From: F1-60-MAGs149 sp037133755
Lineage (GTDB): Bacteria > Actinomycetota > Thermoleophilia > Gaiellales > F1-60-MAGs149
Direction of reading: 5' to 3'
DNA: 64,000 nucleotides
NCBI GenBank assembly: GCA_037133755.1
Contig: JBAXNN010000003.1
Location: 62,001-126,000, forward strand
Under the pieces are notes generated by a model. It saw only the letters and a program-made list of their open reading frames with translations. It was not told where the DNA came from and searched no databases. The translations under genes were made by a program, and so were the position numbers. Below, piece after piece: positions 45,286 through 54,418 of the stretch (its first letter is position 1; each line of letters begins with the position of its first letter).

Positions 45286-46035
45286 ATGGCTGGAGAGCTT
45301 GAGAATCGTGTCGTCGTCCTGACGGGTGCGGCCGGTGGCATCGGTCGCGCTACGGCTGCGCGGCTGGCGGAGGAGGGCGCGCGGCTCGTCCTCTCCGATC
45401 GTGAGGCTGCCGTCGAAGAGGTCGCCGCCGAGTACGCCGCCGCCTGGTGCGTCGCCGATGTCACCAAGGCTGCCGACTGCGCGCGCATCGCCGAGACGGC
45501 ACGTGATGCACACGGTGGCGTCGATGTTCTCGTGTGCAATCACGGCGCGATCGTCGGCGCACCCTTCCTCGAGACGACCGAGGAGCAGTGGGACTTCGTC
45601 CACAACGCGGTCCTCAAGAGCGTGTTCCTCGTCTCGGAGGCCGTGCTCCCGCTGATGGCTGGGCGTGCGGGCGCCAACGTGATCAACATCGCCAGCGTCG
45701 GCGGCATCAAGGCGCTGCGCTTCATGAGCGCGTACGGCGCCGCCAAGGCGGGCGTGATTCACCTCTCGAAGTGCATGGCGATCGACCTTGCCGATCAGGG
45801 CATCCGCGTCAACGCGATCTGCCCGGGGGTGATCGATACACCGCAGCCGCGCCAGTTCGTCGCCGGCCTCGCCGATCCCGAGGCGGCCTTTGCCGCGTTC
45901 GAGCCGATGCATCCGATCGGGCGTGTCGGCCGCGCCGAGGAGGTCGCCGACGCGATCGCCTTCCTGGCGAGCGACCGCGCCTCGTTCGTGACGGGCTCGG
46001 CGTTCATCGTCGACGGCGGGATGACGGCCGTATGA
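45286..46035 (+). CDS. Short-chain dehydrogenase/reductase
   Basis: A 249-residue classical SDR with TGAAGGIGRATA, Asp after strand 2 (LVLSDRE, favouring NAD), VCNHGAIVGAP, catalytic Ser in NIASVGG and YGAAK. ATG at 45286 was chosen over earlier codons without homology. It overlaps the next SDR by four bases (ATGA), so the two are coupled and may oxidise or reduce successive intermediates. Confidence 0.93.
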   Translation: MAGELENRVVVLTGAAGGIGRATAARLAEEGARLVLSDREAAVEEVAAEYAAAWCVADVTKAADCARIAETARDAHGGVDVLVCNHGAIVGAPFLETTEEQWDFVHNAVLKSVFLVSEAVLPLMAGRAGANVINIASVGGIKALRFMSAYGAAKAGVIHLSKCMAIDLADQGIRVNAICPGVIDTPQPRQFVAGLADPEAAFAAFEPMHPIGRVGRAEEVADAIAFLASDRASFVTGSAFIVDGGMTAV

Positions 46036-46760
46036 GCCGCCGCGTCCTGATCACCGGCGGCGCCTCGGGCATCGGTGCCGCGAGCGTCGCGCGCTTCCAG
46101 GAGGACGGCTGCCGCGTCGCTGCTCTAGATGTCGACGAGGCGATGCTGGCGCAAAGTGGCGCCGACGTGAAAGTCGTCTGCGATGTCTCCGACGACGCAT
46201 CGGTTGCCGCCGCGGTCGAGCAGGCCGTGGCGGAGCTCGGCGGCCTCGACGTCGTCGTGACGGCCGCCGGCGTCGCCTCGCGCGGCTCCGTCGTCGAGTG
46301 CACGCCGAAGGAGTTCGGCCGCGTGATGAGCATCAACGTGCGCGGCGTCTACCTGACGTGCCGCGCCACGATTCCGCACTTGCGTTCCGTCGGCGGGGGC
46401 GCGATCGTCGTGGTCGCCTCCCAGCTTGGCATGGTCGCCGTTCCCGATGCCGCCGCGTACTGCGCGTCGAAGGGCGCGGCGGTGAACCTGACGCGCGCGA
46501 TGGCGCTCGACCACGCCGCCGAGGGCATTCGCGTCAACTGCGTCTGCCCGGGCCCGACGGACACGCCGCTCGTCGAGCGCTTCTTCGCCGAGTCGGGCGA
46601 TGCCGAGGGCACGCGCAAGGCGTTCGAGGACGCGGGGGTGATCGGTCGTCTCATCGAGCCGGCCGAGATCGCCGAGGCGATCGCGTACCTGGCGAGTGAG
46701 CGCGCGAAGGCGACGGTCGGTACGGCCCTCGTCGTCGACGCTGGCTATACCGCGCGTTAG
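46032..46760 (+). CDS. Short-chain dehydrogenase/reductase
   Basis: A 242-residue classical SDR: TGGASGIGAASVARF, AALDVDEAML (acidic, NAD-type), VTAAGVASRG, catalytic Ser in VASQLGM and YCASK. Only modestly similar to the upstream SDR, so not a recent duplicate. Its stop overlaps the stop of the convergent RDD gene by four bases (46757-46760), so the junction has no room for a terminator. Confidence 0.93.
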   Translation: MSRRVLITGGASGIGAASVARFQEDGCRVAALDVDEAMLAQSGADVKVVCDVSDDASVAAAVEQAVAELGGLDVVVTAAGVASRGSVVECTPKEFGRVMSINVRGVYLTCRATIPHLRSVGGGAIVVVASQLGMVAVPDAAAYCASKGAAVNLTRAMALDHAAEGIRVNCVCPGPTDTPLVERFFAESGDAEGTRKAFEDAGVIGRLIEPAEIAEAIAYLASERAKATVGTALVVDAGYTAR

Positions 46761-47266
46761 AGGTCGGTGCGCTCGCGCCAAGGGTCGGGCTGGTCGACCT
46801 TGATGACCTTGGTCCCGGCCCAGCGGTCGCCGATGCGCTGACGGCGCTTCGGACCAGTGGCGATGATGAAGAGGATGCCGAGGGCGTAGGGCGTGATCCA
46901 CGGCAGCAGGTCGACAGGGCGGGCGAGCGTCCGCTTGGCCGCTGCCATTGGTGTGAGCGGCTCGCCGCTGCCCATCACGACCTTGATGCGGGTGGCGCGC
47001 TTGCCGGGCGTCTGGCCATTCCAGAAGTACTCGAAGAGGCCGTAGTAACAGAGCCACCAGATCACGTAGACCACGAACACCCACAGGGCAGGCCGGACCA
47101 GCGTGCCGTCCGGTTGCTCCGAACGCGAGAAGACGTAGATCCAGAACAGCACGACGATCACGACGCCGTAGTCGAGCAGCCCCGCGATGATGCGAATCGT
47201 CAGGCCGCAGGGCTCGGGGCCTGAGGATCCTTGGACCAGGATCCGGCGTGCTTCGGTGCTGTCCAC
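46757..47266 (-). CDS. RDD family membrane protein
   Basis: A 169-residue membrane protein with three or four transmembrane segments. RIIAGLLDYGVV, FWNGQTPGKRATRIKVV and RQRIGDRWAGTKVI are the Arg/Asp motifs of the RDD family. Some members are Na+/H+ antiporters or lipid-related, but function here is unknown. The start is GTG. Confidence 0.88.
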   Translation of the reverse strand: MDSTEARRILVQGSSGPEPCGLTIRIIAGLLDYGVVIVVLFWIYVFSRSEQPDGTLVRPALWVFVVYVIWWLCYYGLFEYFWNGQTPGKRATRIKVVMGSGEPLTPMAAAKRTLARPVDLLPWITPYALGILFIIATGPKRRQRIGDRWAGTKVIKVDQPDPWRERTDL

Positions 47267-47351
47267 GCCCGTAGCGTTGCAGGCTCAGCGCTGCGAGGAC
47301 GCCGCACTGGCGCCCGGAAGCGGACGTAGGGTGCTCGGTACGCTTGCCGTC

Positions 47352-48224
47352 ATGGAGACCATCGGAATCATCGGCTGCGGCAACATCGGCGGGCGTGTGG
47401 CAGGCGTGCTGGTGCGTGCGGGCTACCGCGTGCTCGCGTGCGATGCCGATGCCGAGCGCGCTGCGGCGACGGGTGCCGAGCCGACGATGCTCGCCGACGT
47501 TGTGGAGGCGCCCGTTGTCCTGCTTTCGCTGCCGTCGTCGCGCGAGGTCGAAGCGGTCGTCGAAGGGCCGGGTGGGCTGCTCGAGCACGGGTCCGCCGAC
47601 CTCACGATCGTCGACCTGACGACGGCCGACCCTGCCTCGACCCGGCGACTCCATGGGTTGTGCGCGGCACGGGGCATTGCGTTCGTCGATGCGGGGGTCA
47701 CTGGCGGTGCGGCCGCAGCCGAGAAGGGAGCCCTCGTGGTGCTCGTCGGTGGCGACGACGCAGCCATCGAGACCGCGCATCCCGTCCTCGAGGCAATCTC
47801 CTCACAGGTCTTGGTGATGGGGCCGAGCGGCGCGGGACACGCCACCAAAGCCGTCAATAACGTCCTGAATGCCGTCACGCTCGCCGCGACGGGTGAGGCG
47901 ATGCTCGCCGGCGTCGCCGCGGGGCTCGACCCGGTGCGCCTGCTCGAGGCGATCAACGCGGGCAGCGGCGGCTCCTGGGCAAGCGCCAATCGCTTCCCGA
48001 AGATCGTGGCGGGTGACGACATGCCCGGCGGGTTGTCCGTCGAGCTGATGGCGAAGGACGTCGACGTCTTTCTGCGCCTCGCCGCGGAGGCGGGCACGCC
48101 GACGCAGATCGCGGAGGCCTGCGTGGCGACGTACCGTGCCGCCATCGAGGCGGGCTATGGCGATCAGATCGCCAACGCAGTCGTCGCCGCCATGAACGGC
48201 GGCAAACCGCTGCACGAACGCTGA
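47352..48224 (+). CDS. NAD(P)-dependent beta-hydroxyacid dehydrogenase family protein
   Basis: A 290-residue 3-hydroxyisobutyrate dehydrogenase-family oxidoreductase: IGIIGCGNIGGRVAGVL, the ADAGVTGGAAAAEKGALVVLVGG substrate loop (seen as VDAGVTGGAA) and catalytic Lys in GHATKAVNNVLNAV. It is distinct from the copy at 40034-40927. ATG at 47352 chosen by homology. Divergent from the RDD gene; the stop is followed directly by a palindromic tandem repeat. Confidence 0.92.
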   Translation: METIGIIGCGNIGGRVAGVLVRAGYRVLACDADAERAAATGAEPTMLADVVEAPVVLLSLPSSREVEAVVEGPGGLLEHGSADLTIVDLTTADPASTRRLHGLCAARGIAFVDAGVTGGAAAAEKGALVVLVGGDDAAIETAHPVLEAISSQVLVMGPSGAGHATKAVNNVLNAVTLAATGEAMLAGVAAGLDPVRLLEAINAGSGGSWASANRFPKIVAGDDMPGGLSVELMAKDVDVFLRLAAEAGTPTQIAEACVATYRAAIEAGYGDQIANAVVAAMNGGKPLHER

Positions 48225-48316
48225 TCTGGATCCGGATCCAAATCTGTGCGAATTCGACAAATTTGGATCCGGATCCAGATCTGCGCGAAATCGGCAAATC
48301 TGGATCCGGATCCAAA
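48224..48316. repeat. Tandem 37-bp repeats each carrying a BamHI-like 14-bp palindrome
   Basis: Units 48224-48260 and 48261-48297, plus a partial third (48298-48316), each contain the perfect palindrome TGGATCCGGATCCA. The first unit starts on the last base of the upstream stop codon. Units differ at a few positions. Located in a convergent gap before the dihydropyrimidinase gene end. Confidence 0.9.
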
Positions 48317-48342
48317 CGTGCAGCCAGCACGCTGGCTGCACG
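48317..48342. terminator. Hairpin in the convergent gap, probable terminator
   Basis: A perfect 12-bp stem (48317-48328 with 48331-48342) with only a two-base centre, effectively a 26-bp palindrome. It lies six bases beyond the stop of the minus-strand dihydropyrimidinase gene and just after the tandem repeats. No U-run is evident on either side. Confidence 0.7.
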
Positions 48343-48348
48343 TAGGCC

Positions 48349-49743
48349 TTAGGCCATGTCGCCCTGGCGCGCCACGTCGAACGGGATGCGCTTGAGGAAC
48401 TTGCCGTGGCCCGGCTGCGTCTTGATCTCGCCCTGGTCGAACACCGTGGTGCCGCGGCAGAGGGTGCTGCGGACCGAGCCGGCGACGGTCTTGCCGTTCC
48501 AGAGGTCGTAGCTGACGTTCATGAACGACGTTGCCGGCGAGAACGTGAACGGCTTGTTCGGATCGAAGATCACGATGTCGGCGTCCATGCCAGCGGAAAT
48601 CGCGCCCTTGGTCGGAATACCGAACTGCTTGGCGATCGCCGTCGAGGTGACGTCGACGAGACGGTTCATCGAGATCCGGCCTTCCTTGACGCCGTGCTCC
48701 CACATCAGGGGCAGACGGTGCTGGATGGCGGCGAGGCCGTTCGGGATCTTCGAGAAGTCGTCCGCGCCGAGCGCCTTCTGCGGGTCGTCAAACGGGCAGT
48801 GGTCGGTCGAGATCGACTGCAGGTGGCCGTACTTGAGGCAGTCCCACATGAAGTCCTGGTTCGACGCATCGCGGAGCGGCGGTGAGCACACGAAGCGCGC
48901 ACCCTCAGGCGCGGGGCGCTCGAGATCCGTGATGTCGGCAAACAGGTACTGAATGCAGGTCTCGCCGTAGGCGGCGACGCCACGGGCACGGCCCGCGATG
49001 ATCTCTTCGGCAGCTGGCTGGCACGAGACGTGCACGATGAAGACCGGCGCACCGGCCTGCTCGGCAAAGCGCACCGCGCGACCCGTGGCCTCGGCCTCGA
49101 CCCACTCGGGGCGGGTGTGGGCGTGCCAGACGGGCGCCGTGTCGCCGCGGCCGAGAGCCTCGGCAACCATGCGGTCGATGATCCAGCCGTTCTCGGCGTG
49201 CACCTGCACGAGACCGCCGTGCTCCTTCGACTCCTCGAGCACGCGCATGAAGAGGTCGTCCGTGATCATCAGGACGTCCTTGTACGCCAGGAAGACCTTG
49301 AACGACGAGATGCCCTGATCGACCATCTTCGACATGTCGTTGAACGTGCCCTCGTCGGAGCGGGTGATCGCCATGTGGAAGCTGTAGTCCACGTGCGCGG
49401 TGCCCTCGGCGCGACCCATCCACTGGTCGAGCGACGACTGGAGGCCGTTGTCCTCCATCTGCAGCGCGAAGTCGACGATCGCGGTGACGCCACCGGCGGC
49501 AGCTGCCTGCGTACCCGTGTTGTAGTCGTCGGCCGTCGTTGTGCCACCGAACGGCATCGACATGTGGGTGTGGTTGTCGATGAGGCCCGGCAGCAGGTAG
49601 CAACCGGTCGCGTCGATGACCTCGGCGCCCTCGACATCGCCAATCTGGCCGACGGCAACGACGGTCTCGCCGTCGATCAGGACATCGCCCTTGATGGTCT
49701 CTCGTGCATTGACGACGGTACCGCCGCGGATGATCTTCTTCAT
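48349..49743 (-). CDS. Dihydropyrimidinase / D-hydantoinase
   Basis: A 464-residue binuclear zinc amidohydrolase that opens dihydropyrimidines or 5-substituted hydantoins. Ligands: DNHTHMSMPFGG (His-X-His), carboxylated Lys in ISSFKVFLAYK, His in VQVHAENG and IVHVSC, Asp in STDHCPF. The start at 49743 follows a strong GGCGAGGAGG. The product would be an N-carbamoyl amino acid, for which the HyuC-like enzyme at 41910-43151 is the obvious next step. Confidence 0.94.
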   Translation of the reverse strand: MKKIIRGGTVVNARETIKGDVLIDGETVVAVGQIGDVEGAEVIDATGCYLLPGLIDNHTHMSMPFGGTTTADDYNTGTQAAAAGGVTAIVDFALQMEDNGLQSSLDQWMGRAEGTAHVDYSFHMAITRSDEGTFNDMSKMVDQGISSFKVFLAYKDVLMITDDLFMRVLEESKEHGGLVQVHAENGWIIDRMVAEALGRGDTAPVWHAHTRPEWVEAEATGRAVRFAEQAGAPVFIVHVSCQPAAEEIIAGRARGVAAYGETCIQYLFADITDLERPAPEGARFVCSPPLRDASNQDFMWDCLKYGHLQSISTDHCPFDDPQKALGADDFSKIPNGLAAIQHRLPLMWEHGVKEGRISMNRLVDVTSTAIAKQFGIPTKGAISAGMDADIVIFDPNKPFTFSPATSFMNVSYDLWNGKTVAGSVRSTLCRGTTVFDQGEIKTQPGHGKFLKRIPFDVARQGDMA

Positions 49744-49852
49744 CGTTCCTCCTCGCCCTGACAGGCTCTCGCTCTGGGCGCGATCATAGCCGCGTTCGGG
49801 GCAAATGCATCGCCCGTCGTGGGATTTGTTGGCGGCGCGGTATCGTGGACAG

Positions 49853-50725
49853 ATGCTGGCGATCGGATTGGGCGTGCTCGCGGGAATTCTCTTCGCGCTG
49901 CTGACCGTACTCGTGCGTCGCGGCATCATGCGGACGCCAGACCCGATCGCCGGTTCTGTCGTTGTCGTTGGGCTCGCGATGGTGATCGTGATCGTCGAGG
50001 CGCTCGTCTCCGGTCATGCCTCCGATCTGACGGATTTCCACCCGGCGCTGATGTACTTCGCCATCGGCCTGATCGCGCCGGGAGCCACGCAGATCATCTT
50101 CATGCTGGCGGTCCGCGACGTCGGTGCGAGCCGCGTGGCGATCATGATCGGCACCGCGCCGCTGCTCGCCACGATCATCGCCGTGGTGTTCCGCGGCGAG
50201 CCGCTCAAGGCGGGGCTGCTCGCCGGCACGATCCTGATCGTGATCGGCGGTGCCTCGATCGCGTACGAGCGCAATCTTCCCGTCGGGTTCCGCGCGCGCG
50301 GCATGCTGCTCGCGTTCTCGTGCGCCCTGCTGTTCGCGTGTCGCGACAACGCCATGCGTGCCGTCGGCATCCAAACGACGATGGATCCGCGTGCCGCCAC
50401 GGCGTGGGCGCTGATCGGCGCGTTCGTGGCGGTGGCCGGCTTCGCGTTGATCACGCGGCGTGGCGAGCTGCCGACGCAGCTGCGCACCGTGTTCATCTCG
50501 TTCCTGCCGGCCGGGATCGTCTTCGGCATTGCCTATACGACGCTGACGATCGCCCTGCACGTCGGCAAGGTCACCGTCTTCGCGCCGCTCAACGCGATGC
50601 AGTCGATGTGGACCGTCTTGCTGGCGTGGGCCATCCTCGGGCGCTCCGACGGCATCGGCTTCCGCGTGGTCGCCGCGATGGTGCTCGTGGTTTCGGGTGG
50701 CATTCTGATTGGTGTCTTCCGATGA
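49853..50725 (+). CDS. EamA/DMT-family transporter
   Basis: A 290-residue carrier of ten transmembrane segments in two EamA repeats (about 1-140 and 150-290). The inverted repeat topology is visible as a second hydrophobic half after the Arg-rich loop. It may export or import a small amino-acid-like metabolite. The start is ATG at 49853, about 110 bases from the divergent dihydropyrimidinase. It overlaps the next gene by four bases. Confidence 0.88.
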   Translation: MLAIGLGVLAGILFALLTVLVRRGIMRTPDPIAGSVVVVGLAMVIVIVEALVSGHASDLTDFHPALMYFAIGLIAPGATQIIFMLAVRDVGASRVAIMIGTAPLLATIIAVVFRGEPLKAGLLAGTILIVIGGASIAYERNLPVGFRARGMLLAFSCALLFACRDNAMRAVGIQTTMDPRAATAWALIGAFVAVAGFALITRRGELPTQLRTVFISFLPAGIVFGIAYTTLTIALHVGKVTVFAPLNAMQSMWTVLLAWAILGRSDGIGFRVVAAMVLVVSGGILIGVFR

Positions 50726-51348
50726 CGATCATCGACGCCACCGAGCTGCCCGGTCGCAAGGCCTACCGCCTGCTGGTCGACTGCGTCGTCCCGCGTCCGA
50801 TCGCGTGGGTCTCGACGATGGATGGTGAGGGCCGCGTGAATCTCGCGCCGTTCTCGTTCTTCCAGGCCGTCGGGGCCGAGCCGCCGAGCGTCATGCTCGC
50901 GATCGGCCGCCACCGCGACGGCGAGTACAAGGACACGGGCGTCAATCTGCGCGCCACGGGCGAGTGCGTGATCAACGTCGTCACCGACGAGCTGGCCGAG
51001 GCGATGAACACGACCGCCGGCGAGCATCCGTTCGGCGTCGATGAGCTCAAGCTCGCGGGTCTCTCGATCGCGCCGTGCCGCCACGTTGCTCCGCCTCGGG
51101 TCGCCGAGTCACCGGTCTCGCTTGAGTGCCGCCTGGCGCAAGAAGTGCCGATCGGCCACGACGGCGAGAATCGCTACCTCGTGATGATCCTCGAGATCGT
51201 CGCCTTCCACGTGCGCGACGACCTCTACGACGACGGGCGCATCGACCCGCGCAAGCTGCATCCCCTCGGACGACTCGGCGGCAACGCCTATACCCATCCC
51301 GGCGAGGTCTTCGAGATGGAGCGCCCGCCGGCCACGCGGCCGCACTGA
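50722..51348 (+). CDS. Flavin reductase-like, FMN-binding split-barrel protein
   Basis: A 208-residue protein of the flavin reductase-like domain family. VPRPIAWVSTMDGEGRVNLAPFSFFQAV is the FMN-binding signature, and ECVINVV the next conserved strand. It could supply reduced flavin to a monooxygenase or act on its own substrate. ATGA overlap with the EamA gene. An LLM oxidoreductase lies 6 kb away, a plausible but unproven partner. Confidence 0.88.
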   Translation: MTIIDATELPGRKAYRLLVDCVVPRPIAWVSTMDGEGRVNLAPFSFFQAVGAEPPSVMLAIGRHRDGEYKDTGVNLRATGECVINVVTDELAEAMNTTAGEHPFGVDELKLAGLSIAPCRHVAPPRVAESPVSLECRLAQEVPIGHDGENRYLVMILEIVAFHVRDDLYDDGRIDPRKLHPLGRLGGNAYTHPGEVFEMERPPATRPH

Positions 51349-51360
51349 CCCTCGGTTTGC

Positions 51361-51819
51361 TCAGACCGGTTCGTGCACCTCGACGGGGATCGCGTCGACC
51401 ACCGTCAGCGGCAGACCGAACTTCGCGATGGCGTCCTCGGGCAGATGCTTCTCAAACCACTCGCGGTCGCTCTTCGGATGGAGCACGACGACGAGCTCGT
51501 CGGGGTGGAACGTCACGATTTCGTCTGCGATCGCTTGGAGCGGGCTGGAGTCGCCGGTGCCGCCCGTCACCTGAATGCCGTGGCGATAGAAGGCATCGAT
51601 CGCCTCGGAGAGGCGGAGCTCGGCTGCCGGTCGCGAGGCGTGCTCGTCGCCGAACAGGAAGTGGTTGAGGCGGCTCCCAACCAGTGGTGCGATCACGCGG
51701 ATGCCGTTGTGCACATGGCCATGCGCGGACAACTCGTTGACGACGTGCTCGCCATCGCACTCAGCGGCAAGCAAGACGAGCACACGGCGGGGCGAGTCGG
51801 AGGTGTAGGGCGTGCCCAT
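51361..51819 (-). CDS. Small universal-stress-like protein of unknown function
   Basis: A 152-residue soluble protein. RVLVLLAAECDGEHVVNELSAHG, the central ELRLSEAIDAFYRHGIQVTGGTGDSSPLQAI and DELVVVLHPKSDREWFEKHLPEDAI resemble an alpha/beta Rossmann-like family common in actinomycetes, related in fold to universal stress proteins. ATG at 51819 follows a GGAGG-like sequence. Twelve bases separate its stop from the convergent split-barrel gene. Confidence 0.7.
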   Translation of the reverse strand: MGTPYTSDSPRRVLVLLAAECDGEHVVNELSAHGHVHNGIRVIAPLVGSRLNHFLFGDEHASRPAAELRLSEAIDAFYRHGIQVTGGTGDSSPLQAIADEIVTFHPDELVVVLHPKSDREWFEKHLPEDAIAKFGLPLTVVDAIPVEVHEPV

Positions 51820-51924
51820 GGGAGGTGGTCCTTTTCGTCGGAAGTCCACGACGCACGCTACGGCGAGCACAGCGGCTGACGACTCGGTTTTCCCGTGCCG
51901 TCGTTGCGGCTCGTAACGCTTGTT

Positions 51925-52734
51925 CTAGATCAGCGGCACGAGTACTATGGCCGCCACGTCGATCGCCACGATCAGCAGCAGGCCGTTGAAGCTCGTGGAG
52001 CCTGCGGCTCGCCGCCTGCTGACGAGCGCCGCTCCGACGAAGATCACGGTGAGCGCGACGGCGACCAGCGGCGACTGCCCCAGTGTCGCGACGGCGATCA
52101 CGCCCGTGCCGAGTGCGAGCAGGAGCCAGCAGAGCCGCGTTGCCCGTCGCGTCCCGAGACGGACGGACAGCCCACCGAGCCCGGCGGCGCGATCTGTCTC
52201 GAGATCAGGCAGGGCGTTGGCGAGATGCGCGCTGACGGCGGCGAGCGCGAAGGCGACCACCATCCAGACGGGCGGTGCCTGCCCGTCGAGGCCAATGGAA
52301 AGGAAGAGTGGCGCTGAGCCAAAGGCCACGGCATACGGCAGCCACGACCAGACCGTGCGTGATAGCCGCAGGTTGTAGAGCCAGGCCATGGCGAGCGCGA
52401 GCACGTGGAACGAGCCGCCGACCATTCCGCCGACGAGCCAGCTGAGGATCACTGCGGCCACGAGCGCCGTTACCGCGCCGATCCACAATCCACGCGGCGT
52501 GACATCGCGCGTGACGGTGGGCTTGCCCAGGCGTCCGGCGTGCGCATCGAGCCGACTGTCATAGGCGTCGTTGCACCAGCCGACCGAGAGTTGGCCGAGC
52601 AGGATCGTGAGTGCCACGAGCGCGAGGTCTCCGCCGCGCCAGCCGAGGCTCCACGCGAAGGCGGTCATGATCGCCGTGACCCCGACCGTTGGTGCCGTGT
52701 GGCACGCCACGGCGTATCCGCGGAGGCGCCTCAT
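51925..52734 (-). CDS. UbiA-family prenyltransferase-like membrane protein
   Basis: A 269-residue polytopic protein with about eight or nine transmembrane segments. The two Asp-rich metal motifs of UbiA enzymes are present: NDAYDSRLDAHAGRLGKP and DLETDRAAG. It would attach an isoprenoid to an aromatic or similar acceptor, as in menaquinone synthesis. It is the last gene in the minus-strand operon (19 bases after HyuB), an unexpected companion for amide hydrolases. Confidence 0.88.
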   Translation of the reverse strand: MRRLRGYAVACHTAPTVGVTAIMTAFAWSLGWRGGDLALVALTILLGQLSVGWCNDAYDSRLDAHAGRLGKPTVTRDVTPRGLWIGAVTALVAAVILSWLVGGMVGGSFHVLALAMAWLYNLRLSRTVWSWLPYAVAFGSAPLFLSIGLDGQAPPVWMVVAFALAAVSAHLANALPDLETDRAAGLGGLSVRLGTRRATRLCWLLLALGTGVIAVATLGQSPLVAVALTVIFVGAALVSRRRAAGSTSFNGLLLIVAIDVAAIVLVPLI

Positions 52735-52753
52735 CGGGCGCTCCGGCAGCGGG

Positions 52754-54418
52754 TCACGACGTCAGGCCATCCGCGCGATCGCGCGACGCTGCGTCCGGAT
52801 CACGATCCGCGGGAGGGCCGTACCCGCCGCCGCTCGGCCCCATCAGGCAGATGCGATCACCGGCCTTCGCCTTGCGGTACGGGAACTTCGAGTGCAGCTC
52901 CTGCTCGCCATCACGGCCGCGGTTGAGGATCACACGCCCAGGCGCACCGTCCTCGCCTCCGAACAGCCCCGGGGGCGCCCAGATCGAGCCCTCGCCCTCG
53001 AGCGAGAAGCCCGTGTCCTCGAGGAACTCGATTTCGCGGATCGACCCGAGCCCGCCGCGCCACGTACCCGCGCCACCCGTGCCCTCGCGGAGCTCGTACT
53101 GCATGACGCGCAGGGGGTAGTGCGACTCGATGTCCTCGACGGGGTTGTTGCGCGTGTTGGCGTACAGCGTGTCGACGGCGTCCATGCCGTCCTTGCCGTG
53201 GCGCGCCCCGTAGCTGCCCTCATGAATGTCCATGTAGACCCAGTGCTCACCGTCTTTGAAGCCCGAGTACGAGACGATCTTGAGCGTGCCCGTGCCGGCG
53301 CTGATCGCCTCGGGCAGGATCGGTGCGAGTGCGCGCATCAACGTATCGGCGACGAGGTTGCCGCCGCAGAAGCGTGCGATCGTCGGGGCCGGGAAGGTCG
53401 GGTTGGCGAGGCAGCCCTCGGGTGCCGTGATCGTGATTGCGCGGAAGAGCCCCGAGTTGGTGGGCACCGCATCGTGGGTGTCGGTATCAAGCAGGATCGA
53501 GCGCAGGGCGACCCACACGGCGAGATCAACGGTGCCGACGAAGGGCATGTTGATCGGCAGGTCGATCTGCGGCGAGGTGCCGGCGAGATCGACCGTCAGC
53601 TCGGAGCCGCTGATCGTGACGGCGACCTTGATGACGAGGTCGCGATACGACGGGTCGGGATTATCGGGGTAGCCGTCGAGGCGCCCTTCGGCGGTGTAGG
53701 TACCGTCGGGCAGGCGCTCGATCTCGCGACGCATCATGCGATCGGAGTAGTCCATCACGTCGGCGCAGGCCAGCCGGAACGTGTCGAGGCCGTAGCGCTC
53801 GATCAGCTCCTCGAGACGTGCGGCGCCGATCTTGGCGGCCGTCACCTGGGCCTCCATGTCGCCGACTACGAGGTGCGGGGCACGCACGTTGTCCTTGATC
53901 AGCTGCCAGAGCACGCCGTTGGGGCGCCCCTCGTCCTCGATCTTGAGCGCGTTGAAGTGCAGGCCCTCGGCGTAGGCATCACCGGCGTCGACGATGCCGC
54001 AGGTGCCCGGGGACAGAGCGCCGAGGTCGAGGTGGTGGGCGGTCGTGCCCGAGAACCCAACCAGCTCGCCGTCGTGGAAGACGGGCACGATGAAGCCCAC
54101 GTCGGGTTGGTGCGAAGCGCCGTAGTACGGATGGTTGTGGATGACGACGTCGCCGGGCCGCCACTCCTGGCCGGTCTCGCCGAAGCGGCGCTCGATCCCG
54201 CGGACGTAGCCCGGGATTGGCCCGGACTGCAGCGGCGTCGACTGCACCGACTCGCACAGCTGGTTGGCGTCGACGTCGCAGAGCGCGCAGCCGAAGTCCT
54301 CGGACTCGCGGATGATCGACGAGTACGACATGCGCGCGAGCTTGTGGCCCATCTCGACGGCGATCGAGTCGAGGCCGCCGGCGATCACGGCGGTGGTGAC
54401 GGGGTCGAGACGGCTCAT
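52754..54418 (-). CDS. Hydantoinase/oxoprolinase family subunit B (HyuB-like), operon 2
   Basis: A 554-residue HyuB homologue: SYSSIIRESEDFGCALCD, GDVVIHNHPYYGASHQPDVG, GTTAHHLDLGALSPGTCG, and GGAGTWRGGLGSIREIEFLE near the end. It overlaps the HyuA stop by four bases (ATGA), so the subunits are coupled. It is shorter than the HyuB at 23988-25937 and belongs to a different subfamily, probably with a different substrate. Confidence 0.93.
   Translation of the reverse strand: MSRLDPVTTAVIAGGLDSIAVEMGHKLARMSYSSIIRESEDFGCALCDVDANQLCESVQSTPLQSGPIPGYVRGIERRFGETGQEWRPGDVVIHNHPYYGASHQPDVGFIVPVFHDGELVGFSGTTAHHLDLGALSPGTCGIVDAGDAYAEGLHFNALKIEDEGRPNGVLWQLIKDNVRAPHLVVGDMEAQVTAAKIGAARLEELIERYGLDTFRLACADVMDYSDRMMRREIERLPDGTYTAEGRLDGYPDNPDPSYRDLVIKVAVTISGSELTVDLAGTSPQIDLPINMPFVGTVDLAVWVALRSILLDTDTHDAVPTNSGLFRAITITAPEGCLANPTFPAPTIARFCGGNLVADTLMRALAPILPEAISAGTGTLKIVSYSGFKDGEHWVYMDIHEGSYGARHGKDGMDAVDTLYANTRNNPVEDIESHYPLRVMQYELREGTGGAGTWRGGLGSIREIEFLEDTGFSLEGEGSIWAPPGLFGGEDGAPGRVILNRGRDGEQELHSKFPYRKAKAGDRICLMGPSGGGYGPPADRDPDAASRDRADGLTS

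Noticed and set aside
43339..51348. A true Rut pyrimidine pathway
   Set aside because: LLM, alpha/beta hydrolase and split-barrel proteins are present, but RutC and RutE-like genes and the compact rut order are missing, and the fold matches alone are weak evidence.
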